64,000 nt of DNA from a virus: positions 1 through 64,000 of the IMG/VR virus record IMGVR_UViG_3300025030_000093, one strand, 5' to 3'. Positions 23,118 through 32,664 of this stretch are shown one piece after another (the stretch's first letter is position 1; every line of letters begins with the position of its first letter). The position numbers and the translations under genes are program-made. The notes under the pieces are model-generated. The model was given only the letters and a program-made list of their open reading frames with translations. It was not told the origin of the DNA and did not search any database.

Positions 23118-23186
23118 TTTAGTTCTCCCCTTCTGGTTAATTGAGACTTGCTCTATATATTGCATGTTATCTCCCAAAAATCAAGA

Positions 23187-24011
23187 TCAGAAATCGGTGA
23201 TCTGCGCAGAGCCATTAGTCAGGAATGAACCAAGTAACCGTTTATATAGATAATCGGTTGGCAGAGTAGGCGATAGTGCAGCGGTAAATACAATATCCTC
23301 ATCAGCCCCCGCAGCTTTTGCGATAATAAAAACGTGATACCAATCATCATTTGCTATAGCTCCACTGTCCAATCCGCCATTGCCGGTCGCGGCAACCCAT
23401 GCCGTTAGTACTTTAGTCCACGCACCGGATAGAGCCATATCTACGGTATCGGTATCATCCCGCGTACACCCCTTGGCGATACCAAGTGTAGTCGCGCCGC
23501 CCCTACTAAGAGCTAAACCGCTACGATAATAAGTCGATGAACCATAAGCAATTGTTGCAAGATTAGTCAATAAACTGCCATCGGACGCAGGAAGTCTACC
23601 TGTAGTCGTAAATACAAGCACATTACCGGCTGTCGTGCCCGTATCTAGTGCTGCCGCCGTTCCAAGCCCCAGCGCACTTCTCGCATAGGCCGCGCTTGTA
23701 GCGTTAATCAGTCCCGCTCCCGTCCCGGTAATTGGCGGATACCAGCAGTAATCCAATGTAGCTATCACCACATCGGCAGAAGTCGCTAGTATGAACTTGT
23801 AAAGCCCCTGCACGAATATGGCGGCCCGGCCAGTCGAGTCTAATATCACCGGATTGGCATTGGGCGTCTGCATTTGTCCATCGGCCCACGTTGTTTTAGT
23901 ATTACTTGTTCCAGCTTCATAGGCATACAACTTGCCGCCATTGAGCACGGCCCCGGCACTATCGAAGAACTGTGAAGTTGGAATCTGAAGCGGTACAGCA
24001 TAATTAGCCAT
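23187..24011 (-). CDS. Tail fibre-like protein
   Basis: This 274-residue protein begins like many phage tail-fibre heads: QFFDSAGAVLNGGKLYAYE, then TTWADG, then NPVILDSTGRAAIF and GLYKFIL. The C-terminal part (DDWYHVFIIAKAAG) is a common fibre module that may bind receptors. It lies next to the giant ejection protein and starts five bases before that gene's stop in leftward order. Confidence 0.75.
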   Translation of the reverse strand: MANYAVPLQIPTSQFFDSAGAVLNGGKLYAYEAGTSNTKTTWADGQMQTPNANPVILDSTGRAAIFVQGLYKFILATSADVVIATLDYCWYPPITGTGAGLINATSAAYARSALGLGTAAALDTGTTAGNVLVFTTTGRLPASDGSLLTNLATIAYGSSTYYRSGLALSRGGATTLGIAKGCTRDDTDTVDMALSGAWTKVLTAWVAATGNGGLDSGAIANDDWYHVFIIAKAAGADEDIVFTAALSPTLPTDYLYKRLLGSFLTNGSAQITDF

Positions 24012-24013
24012 AG

Positions 24014-27000
24014 TTAGTGTCCCGTCCTTCCTGTTCTCCTGCGTCTCGGACTAAGCCGTCCGCGCGGAGGTTCCTGTTTCTTTTCGGCAATAGTGGGATT
24101 GATAGCGTAGTCGCTGTAGCCCATTAATTTGCGATAATCAATCTCACCGGTTTCGGCCATCTTGTATATGTTCTTGGCATAACGCGCAGGCCCAGCATAC
24201 GGAATACCTGCAACCTTGGATACAGCATCCGTCAACATATCTATAGTTTTAAGTATATCATCTTCACTGACATCATCTTGTCCACCCTGCCGGAAGATAC
24301 GCTCTATAACTCTCTTTGCATAGTCTATATTTTCAAAAACCGGATTGCCACCTATCCCATTGAAAGAGAAGAATCTGCCGCCGCGAGAAGCGGTAACAGC
24401 ACCTTTTACTGTAGGCTCTATTAAGTTGCCCCAAAACGGAATGCCGTTTAAACTGCCGGTAATCAGGGCCGACAACATACTTTCATCATCCCAATGGAAC
24501 GCCTTATCAACTAAGGCAAACAACACAGGCAGTACGGTATTAGCGATAGCAAAACGCTTTAGGTTCTCGGCCTTGCTTCCGCGTCCACGCTTCAAATTTG
24601 ACAAGGCGGAATAAGTCATATTGAAATAACTATTCGGCGCGGACTGGAACATCGTAAAGAGTCGCCAAAGCGGATGATCGCGCATAAGTGCGGGCATGTC
24701 GGGTATGGCCCCGGATTGCTGAGAGCGGCGCGTTGAGACTTCAAATTCATACATGGCGACTTCTTCCGCTTTTGCCGTAGCGGTCTTTATATCTACGTTC
24801 TTCGCCCGGAGCTCATTAAAGGTCTTATCGTAGTGATACTTATAAACAGGATAGCCGCCTAAAATGACAGCACCAGCATCACCAAGCATTGTGGCAAACA
24901 TCGCTTTTTGTTTCCAGTTCTTTGCCCCGCCTATCATCTGCGCTTCGGCCCGCTGGAAGTTCAGCATGACATCTCGATCCCAACCCAAACCATAACGGGC
25001 CTTCATTAACTCAGAATTTTTGAGAGTCCTGACCGCCTCCGCCGGATTAGCCATGACAGACCCTAATCCCTTGAACCATTGCGTCACAGGTATGTCCGCC
25101 GCGTAAGCCGGAAAAGAAACTAACTGCTTGGGAATCATCGTCAAGTTGTATCCCAAAACGGCTACAGAGAAGTTGCCCCGAAGTGTATTCAACCATTTAC
25201 CAACCTTGGCTGAATCCAGTCCACCACGCGCCATAGTATTGATCGTATCATCTATCTTGCTCATCATGGACGCACCAAAATTCTGCTTGATGGCGATCCG
25301 CATTTCTTCATTATTAAAAGTAGCCCGCAAATCACGAATGGTTGTGGCCCAAGCCTTGAAATGTTCCATCTCGACCATGTGGGCAATCAACATTTGGTTC
25401 AGGCCGGTATTTTTTATTTCGCGGGCATTCTTTGTGCGGCTCAATAAGTGTTTGCTGTGAATCCGCGAAAAGAAATTCTGATTCGACCGAAGCATCTGAT
25501 CGTTATAATCATCACCGCCCTTTTCATAAACAACCGACAATGGGGTATACATCGGATTGTAAGGCAAATCCACATAATACATTTCACGAAATACTTCATT
25601 CGCGCCGTGATAATATGTTGGATACCAGTCATATAGTTGCCATTCGGCCCACTTCTTCATCTGCGGCGTAATCCATGCTTCCAGTTTATCCATCGTGTCT
25701 TGCGTCCATCCCATACTTGCAAATTTATCGCGTAAAGTTAAGTCCTGCCATTCGGTCCACTTCTTAGCCGCTTGTTCCTGACTAAGTACAAGATGAATCG
25801 TTTTGCCCTTTTGAGTAATCGTAATGCCGGTATCTTCTGGCAGATTCATCTTTTCGGCCATTTTAACCATTTCTTTGGAATCGGTTGTCCCAAAAATCTC
25901 TTGAGCCTTGCCACTTATGATTAGAAAATTCTCACGCACGCCCCTTGTTTCGGCATTTATGGAATTATTAATCATCGGCGCAAATGCTCTATTAAAGAAG
26001 CCATGATATGCACGACTTGTTTTCTCGCCACGATCTAATTCATCAAATATATTTTCAAATCTAAGGCTTTCATACGCTATATCTGTAAAAAATCCAGGTT
26101 CTTTCAGTCCGCCGAGTTCGGCGATTTGCGCTTGAGATAGAGTACCCTTGCCCTCCGAAACCAGTGCAATTCCGCTTTCATTCAGTTTTTTAACCTTCTC
26201 AGTTCTTTCCGCGTTTTCCTTCATCCGCTCAGTGCGTCCGGTTTTGATAATATCTTCCAGCGCCGCCAGCGCCCCTAACATTTGCTTCTGATCTTTATCT
26301 TTGATATTACCAAAAGTTTTTAATAGATATATCGCTTCCTGATCTTTTTGATCTATGTCTGGTACGTTCTCCCGATTGGCGACAGTAGCATCATTCTGAA
26401 TGTCTATCTTCTTGTAAAGGTCATCGAGTTGAGATTGGACATCTTCTTCGCGTAAATCAACCATACCCCGCACTTTATCCAGCATACCGTATTCATCTGG
26501 CATTAAAGACGGCCCACTGATCTTGCCTTCTTTTGTTTTCGGCTTATACTTTGTCAGCAGATCATCGAACTTATTCCGCATCTGTTTCATCGAAACCGAG
26601 CGACTAATATCGTCTATCCGGTCAAAGGCAGACGCCACATCTTCCAGAGTTCTTGCCTTCGCCACAGCCGTCAGGAGCGCACTGTTCTGTTGGTAGGTTG
26701 CTTCAGTGCCTCTCGGTAAATTTCTACGGCCATAATCGAGAATCAACTGTTTTGTCGCCAGCATCGCCTGTTGCATATCGAACTGACCGAGACGATGACC
26801 TTTACTGAGTGCGTTGATTTCCCGCTTGATCTGCGTACTCATCCGCATACGAATCCAGGAGTCTTTGTCCTTCTCCGGTACGCCTTTCGCCATTGCGTCG
26901 ATCTTCTTCTGCAACCGGGCATCGGCGGACGGCTTTGTACTGAAAGGTACATTGGTCTGGATATGCAGGATATTATCCTCAATCTCCTGCGCCTTATCCA

Positions 27001-30000
27001 CAAGCCGCTGTTGGATAACTTCTGTCGGCTGACCGTAACGCACCTGCGGCAGTTCGCGCAGAGCCTTATAGACCTCGCTCAACTGATCTTTTAGGACACG
27101 GATATTCTGAGTGCGGAATGCCGGACCTTCACTACCCGATATGGCCTCATTCTTAGCCGTTGACCGGGCGTACTTGTAAGAGTCGCGGATTAATTGCTCG
27201 ATCTCTTTATCGTTGAAAGAGATACGATTCGCACCAAAGAGTCTGCGTAACGCCTGCTTGAACCAGAAGATAACGCGGTCCTTCAGACTGACCGGCAGAG
27301 AATCAAAGTTTTCTCTTTCCGCATGTTCGGCAAACCATTCTCGCGCTTCCATTTGCTGACTACGGCCACTTTCCTGCGAACGCTTCTTAAGAAGTGGCGA
27401 GATATATTTATCCCGCAGAAGATCATCTACAAACCGCGAGAAGCCATTTTCGCCAAGTAAGCCTTCTATGCCTGCATGGCCGACAATCTCATGGTGTGCT
27501 ACGACAATCGCCTCACGGACATCGTTAATACCACTGGAAATAAGATAAACGTTATGTGTGCCTGTGTCATCGTAGAGGCCGGATACAACATTGCCACGCG
27601 CACCTTCGTTCAGGGCGGCATTACGCAATCTACCTTCGGGTAGATCGTGCGGAGATTCTACCACGACAATCGGAACGCCGTATAGTGAACGCAGAGGCTT
27701 GATCGCTTCTTCCAGCGCGGATACTTCCATGCCGGGACCGCCAGCCGGACGGACGGCCTGATCGGCTTTCATTGATACGCCTCTTTGCCTTACCGCGTAT
27801 CCGCCTTTATGAGATACCACTTCGTACTCATTGTTTCCAAGTTCATTTGCCTTGCGCTGTGCCGCCTGTTGAGTCTTAAACGGATTGCCAGACTTCGGCA
27901 GAATAAGTTCAACGGGCTTTTTCTCGACATGAATATCCGGTTCCGCAGTCGGCGGCATTTTATTCTTTAATGCCTGTAACTGCGAATCATAATCGCCAAG
28001 CAGAATGAAGTCGGATTGATCTTTGGATGTAGAGAAACGGTCGTACTGTTCATCTACGCGCTTTTCGGCCCAATCTACAACGGACTTTTGTTCGTCAGGA
28101 TTCAGCTTATCGAAGTGCTTAAAGCCTGCGTCACGTTCAGGTACATCCTTACCGGAAAGTTCTTTAGCCCGATCTTCCGAGATACCAAAGAAGAAGTCGG
28201 AGGGATAGGTAGATACGACAGGCTGAGTTTCTGTACCCTTTTCGGGTACGATTGTACCCTCTTTGGGAACGATCTCCGCCGCCTTTTCTTGAACAGGAAC
28301 TTCGGCCTTTTCGGGAATGATTTCCGGCGCACCCGTCTCTTTGCCCGCCTCGCTAACGGGGGTAGGAATAGCCCCCTGGCCTTTGCTCTCAGGAATCGCT
28401 TCTGTATATAGGCTCGGCGACGTAGAAATGGCACTTTCAGGGGTAGTCTCTACCGCCTTTGCTGTTTCCGGTTTTGTTGGTTCTGCCACCGGTTGTTCCG
28501 TGCGTCCAAAATCAAGACTTATCGGTACGCTTCCGGGGATATACGATTGGGCGAACTTTAAATAATCCGCCTGCTGTTCTGGCGTCATGGACGGCCCGGC
28601 TTTTGTGCCCAAGAAGTCTATTCCGCGTCCGGGCGGCAATGCAAGTTGTTTTTGCTGTGACGGCTCAAGGCTATACACAGCCAGCATCATCTGCTGGGCG
28701 GGCGGCAACTGATCGAATCTGACATAGGACACCCTGCCATTCGCGCCGATCAACGGGAATGTCGCCGGTTGAGTACCGGAATATCTCCGAATGACTTGCT
28801 GTTGCATCGCAGGTAACTGCTCAAATGGAACTTGTTCAAGCATCCCTTCGGGAGAAAGCAAAGGATAGGTGTTGCTTTCCGCAGGTAAAACAGCCCCTTC
28901 CGGCCCTGTTTCTTTAGCTATTGCTGTGGCTTCTGCTTCAATGTCGGCCTGCGTCAGTTCGCCCTTTGCCAGATCGGCTTCCACTTCCGGCGTCAGTTCC
29001 TTGGTGAACGGTTGTTCGACGGGCATTACTTCCGCCGTCCCGCCGGTCATTCTTTGAACCGCCGCACCCTGCGCCTCTCTCTCTGCATTTTCCGCCAACC
29101 AAGCATTCCGTTCTTTTTCTATATCTCCCAAGAAAGGTTGTGCTTTCTGTTCCATCAGATAGCTCTTAGTGGCTTCTCGCGCCAATCCTTCGCTTCTACC
29201 AGTTAGGATGTCGAGGCTTGTCAATATCTGCGGCGGAACTTTAGCGCCTTCCTTGGCGAAACTCACGGCGATCTCAGTATGTAAATCTTTAATTGATTTC
29301 TTGGTAAAGCCTTCCTTGGCGAAATAGGTATTGACCGCCGTATCGAATAAGCGTATCAGTTTCTCTTCTTTCGGAATATCGGGATCATTCAGAATCTTCG
29401 CGGTTTCTACCGGATCGGTTCCAAGTAGATAGTTACCAAGCGGTATTCGTGCAAGCGAACCAACGGATACGATTCCGCCGGGAATCGCGGCCAAAGCCCA
29501 AAACGTTAATCCCATTCTAAGACCATGCAACGCAGCCTGAGAGCGTTCATCTATTCCGCCTTCAGTTCGTGCGGCCTCAACGGCGGTAAATACCGGAATA
29601 TCATTTAAGGCTTTGTTGGCCATATAACGCGCAGCGCGACCAAAAGGTGTGGCCGAAGGAATTTTAGATACTAGGTTTAATATCTGTTTTCCGGCTAGTG
29701 CTTTTGCTACGATCCCCCCGGCAGCCATCTCTCCAATAAATTCAGTCAGTTGTCCGGCTGTAGCGCCGACATAACCACCGAAGTCTTTCGGTTCGCCCAC
29801 GAAGTCATTGACTTTCTTTTTCCATTCTTCACGCGCATATTTATTAGCGGCCAAAGTTTCTTCAGAGAATTTCGGTAAGGGTTGCCCTGGAATCGCCACT
29901 TGTCTAGCGACTCTATCCATCAGATCGTCTATACTCAAACCCGTAGCCGTGGCGGCCTTCAAAAGTTGGCCCGGATATTGCTGAAGTAATCCGCCCTTCT

Positions 30001-30403
30001 CGAACATCTGCTGATCTTGTTCGGACATCCCTTCCGCGCCAGCCGGAGCCATTAAGGACATAGCACTCTTAGGTTTAGTAGGTTCTTGTACCGGCGGATT
30101 CAACCTCTCGCCCAATCTCCTGTCGATTTCCTCGGCCAGAATATCGTGATTCTGCGCCAGAATAGAAGATTGAGACTGAGGCCGGACAGACTGCGTACCA
30201 TTGCCGTTACTCGGAACCGTAGTATTCGCCAGTGTCGAATCAAATACAGGCCATTCGTCCATTTCGTAATATTGCGACATAGCGTCATAGACTCTTTTGC
30301 GCACGTCCGGGCCGGACATTGATTTTGCAAACGTGTCGTAATCCTCAGTCATGTCGTAGTGTTGCGACATAGTATCGTACAAGTTTTTAATAGTATCTGC
30401 CAT
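24014..30403 (-). CDS. Giant internal virion (ejection) protein, large polyvalent type
   Basis: This 2129-residue protein is the largest here. The N-terminus has two copies of a short motif (YDTMSQHYDM and YDAMSQYYEM). A proline-, glutamate- and glutamine-rich linker follows to about 800, then an NPFKTQQAAQRKANELG domain at about 840-875. Near residue 970 lies AHHEIVGHAGIEGLL, an HExxxH zincin-like motif. The C-terminal quarter is hydrophobic and helical (LTMIPKQLVSFPAYAADI, WRLFTMFQSAPNSYF), like LPD38-type ends of large polyvalent phage proteins. It probably rides in the head and enters the host with DNA. Confidence 0.75.
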   Translation of the reverse strand: MADTIKNLYDTMSQHYDMTEDYDTFAKSMSGPDVRKRVYDAMSQYYEMDEWPVFDSTLANTTVPSNGNGTQSVRPQSQSSILAQNHDILAEEIDRRLGERLNPPVQEPTKPKSAMSLMAPAGAEGMSEQDQQMFEKGGLLQQYPGQLLKAATATGLSIDDLMDRVARQVAIPGQPLPKFSEETLAANKYAREEWKKKVNDFVGEPKDFGGYVGATAGQLTEFIGEMAAGGIVAKALAGKQILNLVSKIPSATPFGRAARYMANKALNDIPVFTAVEAARTEGGIDERSQAALHGLRMGLTFWALAAIPGGIVSVGSLARIPLGNYLLGTDPVETAKILNDPDIPKEEKLIRLFDTAVNTYFAKEGFTKKSIKDLHTEIAVSFAKEGAKVPPQILTSLDILTGRSEGLAREATKSYLMEQKAQPFLGDIEKERNAWLAENAEREAQGAAVQRMTGGTAEVMPVEQPFTKELTPEVEADLAKGELTQADIEAEATAIAKETGPEGAVLPAESNTYPLLSPEGMLEQVPFEQLPAMQQQVIRRYSGTQPATFPLIGANGRVSYVRFDQLPPAQQMMLAVYSLEPSQQKQLALPPGRGIDFLGTKAGPSMTPEQQADYLKFAQSYIPGSVPISLDFGRTEQPVAEPTKPETAKAVETTPESAISTSPSLYTEAIPESKGQGAIPTPVSEAGKETGAPEIIPEKAEVPVQEKAAEIVPKEGTIVPEKGTETQPVVSTYPSDFFFGISEDRAKELSGKDVPERDAGFKHFDKLNPDEQKSVVDWAEKRVDEQYDRFSTSKDQSDFILLGDYDSQLQALKNKMPPTAEPDIHVEKKPVELILPKSGNPFKTQQAAQRKANELGNNEYEVVSHKGGYAVRQRGVSMKADQAVRPAGGPGMEVSALEEAIKPLRSLYGVPIVVVESPHDLPEGRLRNAALNEGARGNVVSGLYDDTGTHNVYLISSGINDVREAIVVAHHEIVGHAGIEGLLGENGFSRFVDDLLRDKYISPLLKKRSQESGRSQQMEAREWFAEHAERENFDSLPVSLKDRVIFWFKQALRRLFGANRISFNDKEIEQLIRDSYKYARSTAKNEAISGSEGPAFRTQNIRVLKDQLSEVYKALRELPQVRYGQPTEVIQQRLVDKAQEIEDNILHIQTNVPFSTKPSADARLQKKIDAMAKGVPEKDKDSWIRMRMSTQIKREINALSKGHRLGQFDMQQAMLATKQLILDYGRRNLPRGTEATYQQNSALLTAVAKARTLEDVASAFDRIDDISRSVSMKQMRNKFDDLLTKYKPKTKEGKISGPSLMPDEYGMLDKVRGMVDLREEDVQSQLDDLYKKIDIQNDATVANRENVPDIDQKDQEAIYLLKTFGNIKDKDQKQMLGALAALEDIIKTGRTERMKENAERTEKVKKLNESGIALVSEGKGTLSQAQIAELGGLKEPGFFTDIAYESLRFENIFDELDRGEKTSRAYHGFFNRAFAPMINNSINAETRGVRENFLIISGKAQEIFGTTDSKEMVKMAEKMNLPEDTGITITQKGKTIHLVLSQEQAAKKWTEWQDLTLRDKFASMGWTQDTMDKLEAWITPQMKKWAEWQLYDWYPTYYHGANEVFREMYYVDLPYNPMYTPLSVVYEKGGDDYNDQMLRSNQNFFSRIHSKHLLSRTKNAREIKNTGLNQMLIAHMVEMEHFKAWATTIRDLRATFNNEEMRIAIKQNFGASMMSKIDDTINTMARGGLDSAKVGKWLNTLRGNFSVAVLGYNLTMIPKQLVSFPAYAADIPVTQWFKGLGSVMANPAEAVRTLKNSELMKARYGLGWDRDVMLNFQRAEAQMIGGAKNWKQKAMFATMLGDAGAVILGGYPVYKYHYDKTFNELRAKNVDIKTATAKAEEVAMYEFEVSTRRSQQSGAIPDMPALMRDHPLWRLFTMFQSAPNSYFNMTYSALSNLKRGRGSKAENLKRFAIANTVLPVLFALVDKAFHWDDESMLSALITGSLNGIPFWGNLIEPTVKGAVTASRGGRFFSFNGIGGNPVFENIDYAKRVIERIFRQGGQDDVSEDDILKTIDMLTDAVSKVAGIPYAGPARYAKNIYKMAETGEIDYRKLMGYSDYAINPTIAEKKQEPPRGRLSPRRRRTGRTGH

Positions 30404-30405
30404 AG

Positions 30406-31308
30406 TTACGGTTGCTTCACACTGAATTTAGGTTTAGTACCAGTGGACCCAACATCAGTAGCCTTTGCTTGGGGATTTTTCATCCCTATACGATCCATGA
30501 GTATCCGCGCCCTTTTATTCACAGCATCTTCGATCCCTTTCTCATCAACCTTAGCCGGTCTATCAAAAACAAACCAACCTCTTGCTCCTGCATCATAAAA
30601 TGGCGAGCCGGGTATCCACGCGCCATCCTTATCCAGCGAACCAGTCACAACATCTTGCCAGGCCTGATCGTAAATCTTCAACCCAAGTTCCATTTCTTTG
30701 GTCCCAGCATTCCACTTCTGTTCCGCCAATTCGCGTGTAAGTGTCCTACCGTAGTCTGCCATCTTTTCTTGACTTGCTATCTGAGCTTGACTTCTTGTAT
30801 TCGCACCGGCTTCCCCAATCTTGGCTACAGCAAGTTGATTCGTGCCCTGCATACCAGTCTTAGTTAAGTCAATCTGACCTCTGTACTGCTCTATCGCCAT
30901 ATTGCCTTGCCGCGTTGCTTGCCCCGCCATATCAGTCAAGTCACCGATAATCTTCGCGTGTTTTACTGGATCACCGATTGCACTGCGCATCTCTTCTTGA
31001 AGTGATTGATAGAATGGATTATCCGCCGGAATACCAAGTTTGTCCATGTGTTTCAGAAAAGTTTGTGGACTCTGCGACACGGTTGCTAAGTTCCGCAAAT
31101 TATCCCATATTTTCACCTCTGCCATAGTTTGCTTCTGCATGGCATACAGTTCATCCTGCCGCTGCCATGTCTGCTTATCTCTGGCGAATCTTGCAGGTTG
31201 TTCCAGCGCGGTCTGTTCCTGTAAGCGGATACGGCCACCGGCCTCAAGCGCGGGGCCAACCACACCGCGAGTATCGAGTGCTCCCGCTACATCATAAATG
31301 CTTGGCAT
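30406..31308 (-). CDS. Helical internal virion protein
   Basis: This 300-residue protein is almost all helix, rich in Ala, Gln and Lys (AQIASQEKMADYGRTL). It sits between the giant ejection protein and the gp7-like protein, where short-tailed phages encode their ejected proteins. The C-terminal tail is basic (KPKFSVKQP). Role inferred from context. Confidence 0.6.
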   Translation of the reverse strand: MPSIYDVAGALDTRGVVGPALEAGGRIRLQEQTALEQPARFARDKQTWQRQDELYAMQKQTMAEVKIWDNLRNLATVSQSPQTFLKHMDKLGIPADNPFYQSLQEEMRSAIGDPVKHAKIIGDLTDMAGQATRQGNMAIEQYRGQIDLTKTGMQGTNQLAVAKIGEAGANTRSQAQIASQEKMADYGRTLTRELAEQKWNAGTKEMELGLKIYDQAWQDVVTGSLDKDGAWIPGSPFYDAGARGWFVFDRPAKVDEKGIEDAVNKRARILMDRIGMKNPQAKATDVGSTGTKPKFSVKQP

Positions 31309-31309
31309 A

Positions 31310-31984
31310 TTAGGACCCCGTTGCAGATTGTAGAATATTAGAAACGCCTGAATCTTGACCTTGGCCGCCTTGTTTTCTCAGAAAATCCAAATATTGCTCA
31401 GTTTGGTAATCCCTTAGTCCGCCGGTAAGACTGTTGGCGATACCGACGTAGCCGCTGGCCCGCGCTTGGCCGATGCTAGTCGTATAATCAGCCGAACCTG
31501 TCGCCCTGCCGACTTGTAGATTGGCCGCTTGAGTGTCCGCGCTGTAGCCTGTATCCATAAGACGGGCGACATTCCCTAAACGCACCTGATAGCGATTAAA
31601 GAAATCATTGTATCTGGTCGAAGCCAAGCCTTGCGAAAACTCGGATATGCGTTTCTGAAAAGCACCGCTACCTCTTATGCCGCCTGCACCAGCGGCCCGC
31701 TGACGGGCCTTAAGCCCTTGTTCAAGTTCAAAGTTGTATCCGGCGTCCTCGGTGATCGCTCCCGGTCCTGCGGCAAGCATCTGTTCGTATGTCGTTAAGG
31801 CGCGTTGACCGGCTTCGCGCCACGGAACGATTCCTTCCAACGCTTTGTCATATCCTTCGGTAAGCGTACCTCGCGCCCTTTTTAGTGATTTAGTTTGAGC
31901 GTTCGTGCCAAAGATACTACCGAGAATATTAGTGACGGCGCTGATACCGCTTTTAACGGCCATTACAGCCTGTGGAGCGGGCAT
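31310..31984 (-). CDS. DNA-transfer (P22 gp7-like) ejection protein
   Basis: This 224-residue protein shows the pattern of small ejection proteins. It has a glycine-rich hydrophobic N-terminus (GISAVTNILGSIFG), then YDKALEGIVPWREAG, EDAGYNFELEQGLKAR with RGSGAF, and YNDFFNRYQVRLGN. Such proteins leave the capsid with the genome to build a channel. The start follows TAAGGAAG. Confidence 0.72.
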   Translation of the reverse strand: MPAPQAVMAVKSGISAVTNILGSIFGTNAQTKSLKRARGTLTEGYDKALEGIVPWREAGQRALTTYEQMLAAGPGAITEDAGYNFELEQGLKARQRAAGAGGIRGSGAFQKRISEFSQGLASTRYNDFFNRYQVRLGNVARLMDTGYSADTQAANLQVGRATGSADYTTSIGQARASGYVGIANSLTGGLRDYQTEQYLDFLRKQGGQGQDSGVSNILQSATGS

Positions 31985-32038
31985 TGTTTCTTCCTTATCT
32001 TAAAGTTTCGTGTGAACTATTGATTTATATTCTGTCCG

Positions 32039-32058
32039 AAATCAAAGACCTTTGATTT
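32039..32058 (-). other. Intergenic hairpin
   Basis: AAATCAAA (32039-32046) and TTTGATTT (32051-32058) pair perfectly with a four-base loop between two late genes. No T-run follows on the minus strand, so it may stabilise or process mRNA rather than terminate. Confidence 0.5.
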
Positions 32059-32064
32059 ATCTGC

Positions 32065-32664
32065 TTAAATAAACCAACCGGAAATTACTATTAGTATAAT
32101 ATCGGTCGGAGCGGGCGCTCCATTTTGAGTACGATATTCAATGATCCTATTAACGTCACATGCGACAATGCCAGTAACATAATTAGCTGAACTGGCTACT
32201 GTAGTGATCGCATCTGATACATTTATAACATTGGCATTACCGTTTTTTCTATATTGTACGCCACTTAAGGCCGTCGTATGATTAATCGCTGTACGGATAA
32301 GAACGGCTTTTGCGCCTACTGGCACAATCGAACTTAGGTCCATATCATGCCAATTATCATCCAACGTCAGGTCGGCCTTTGCGAAATCATAAGCCGAAGG
32401 ATCGCCTCGATCAATAAGACCAAAATTAAAGGTTGTTGGCGTACTATCTGTGGCCTGTATTCTTTTATTGGTATCATCCCAATTAAGTCGCGCCTCCCCA
32501 GCGGCGGGCGTTGTTGATGTCGTAGAATCTATAAGGCCGTCCCATGACAATCCACTTTTAGCCGTACGCCATATCTTATCAAAAAAATTAAGCCAACTCT
32601 TAGATATTTTCGTACCTTCCAAGACATCCGCCGTATTAGGAGGAGGTGGAATTATAATCGCCAT
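32065..32664 (-). CDS. Fibre- or spike-like virion protein
   Basis: This 199-residue protein has a proline-rich start (AIIIPPPPNTADVLEG) and a Trp-rich helix (WLNFFDKIWRTAKSG). A beta-rich C-terminal half follows (VQYRKNGNANVINVSDA, DIILIVISGWFI) that resembles small receptor-binding tips. It starts within the stop codon of the gp10-like gene, suggesting co-translation with tail hub proteins. Confidence 0.55.
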   Translation of the reverse strand: MAIIIPPPPNTADVLEGTKISKSWLNFFDKIWRTAKSGLSWDGLIDSTTSTTPAAGEARLNWDDTNKRIQATDSTPTTFNFGLIDRGDPSAYDFAKADLTLDDNWHDMDLSSIVPVGAKAVLIRTAINHTTALSGVQYRKNGNANVINVSDAITTVASSANYVTGIVACDVNRIIEYRTQNGAPAPTDIILIVISGWFI

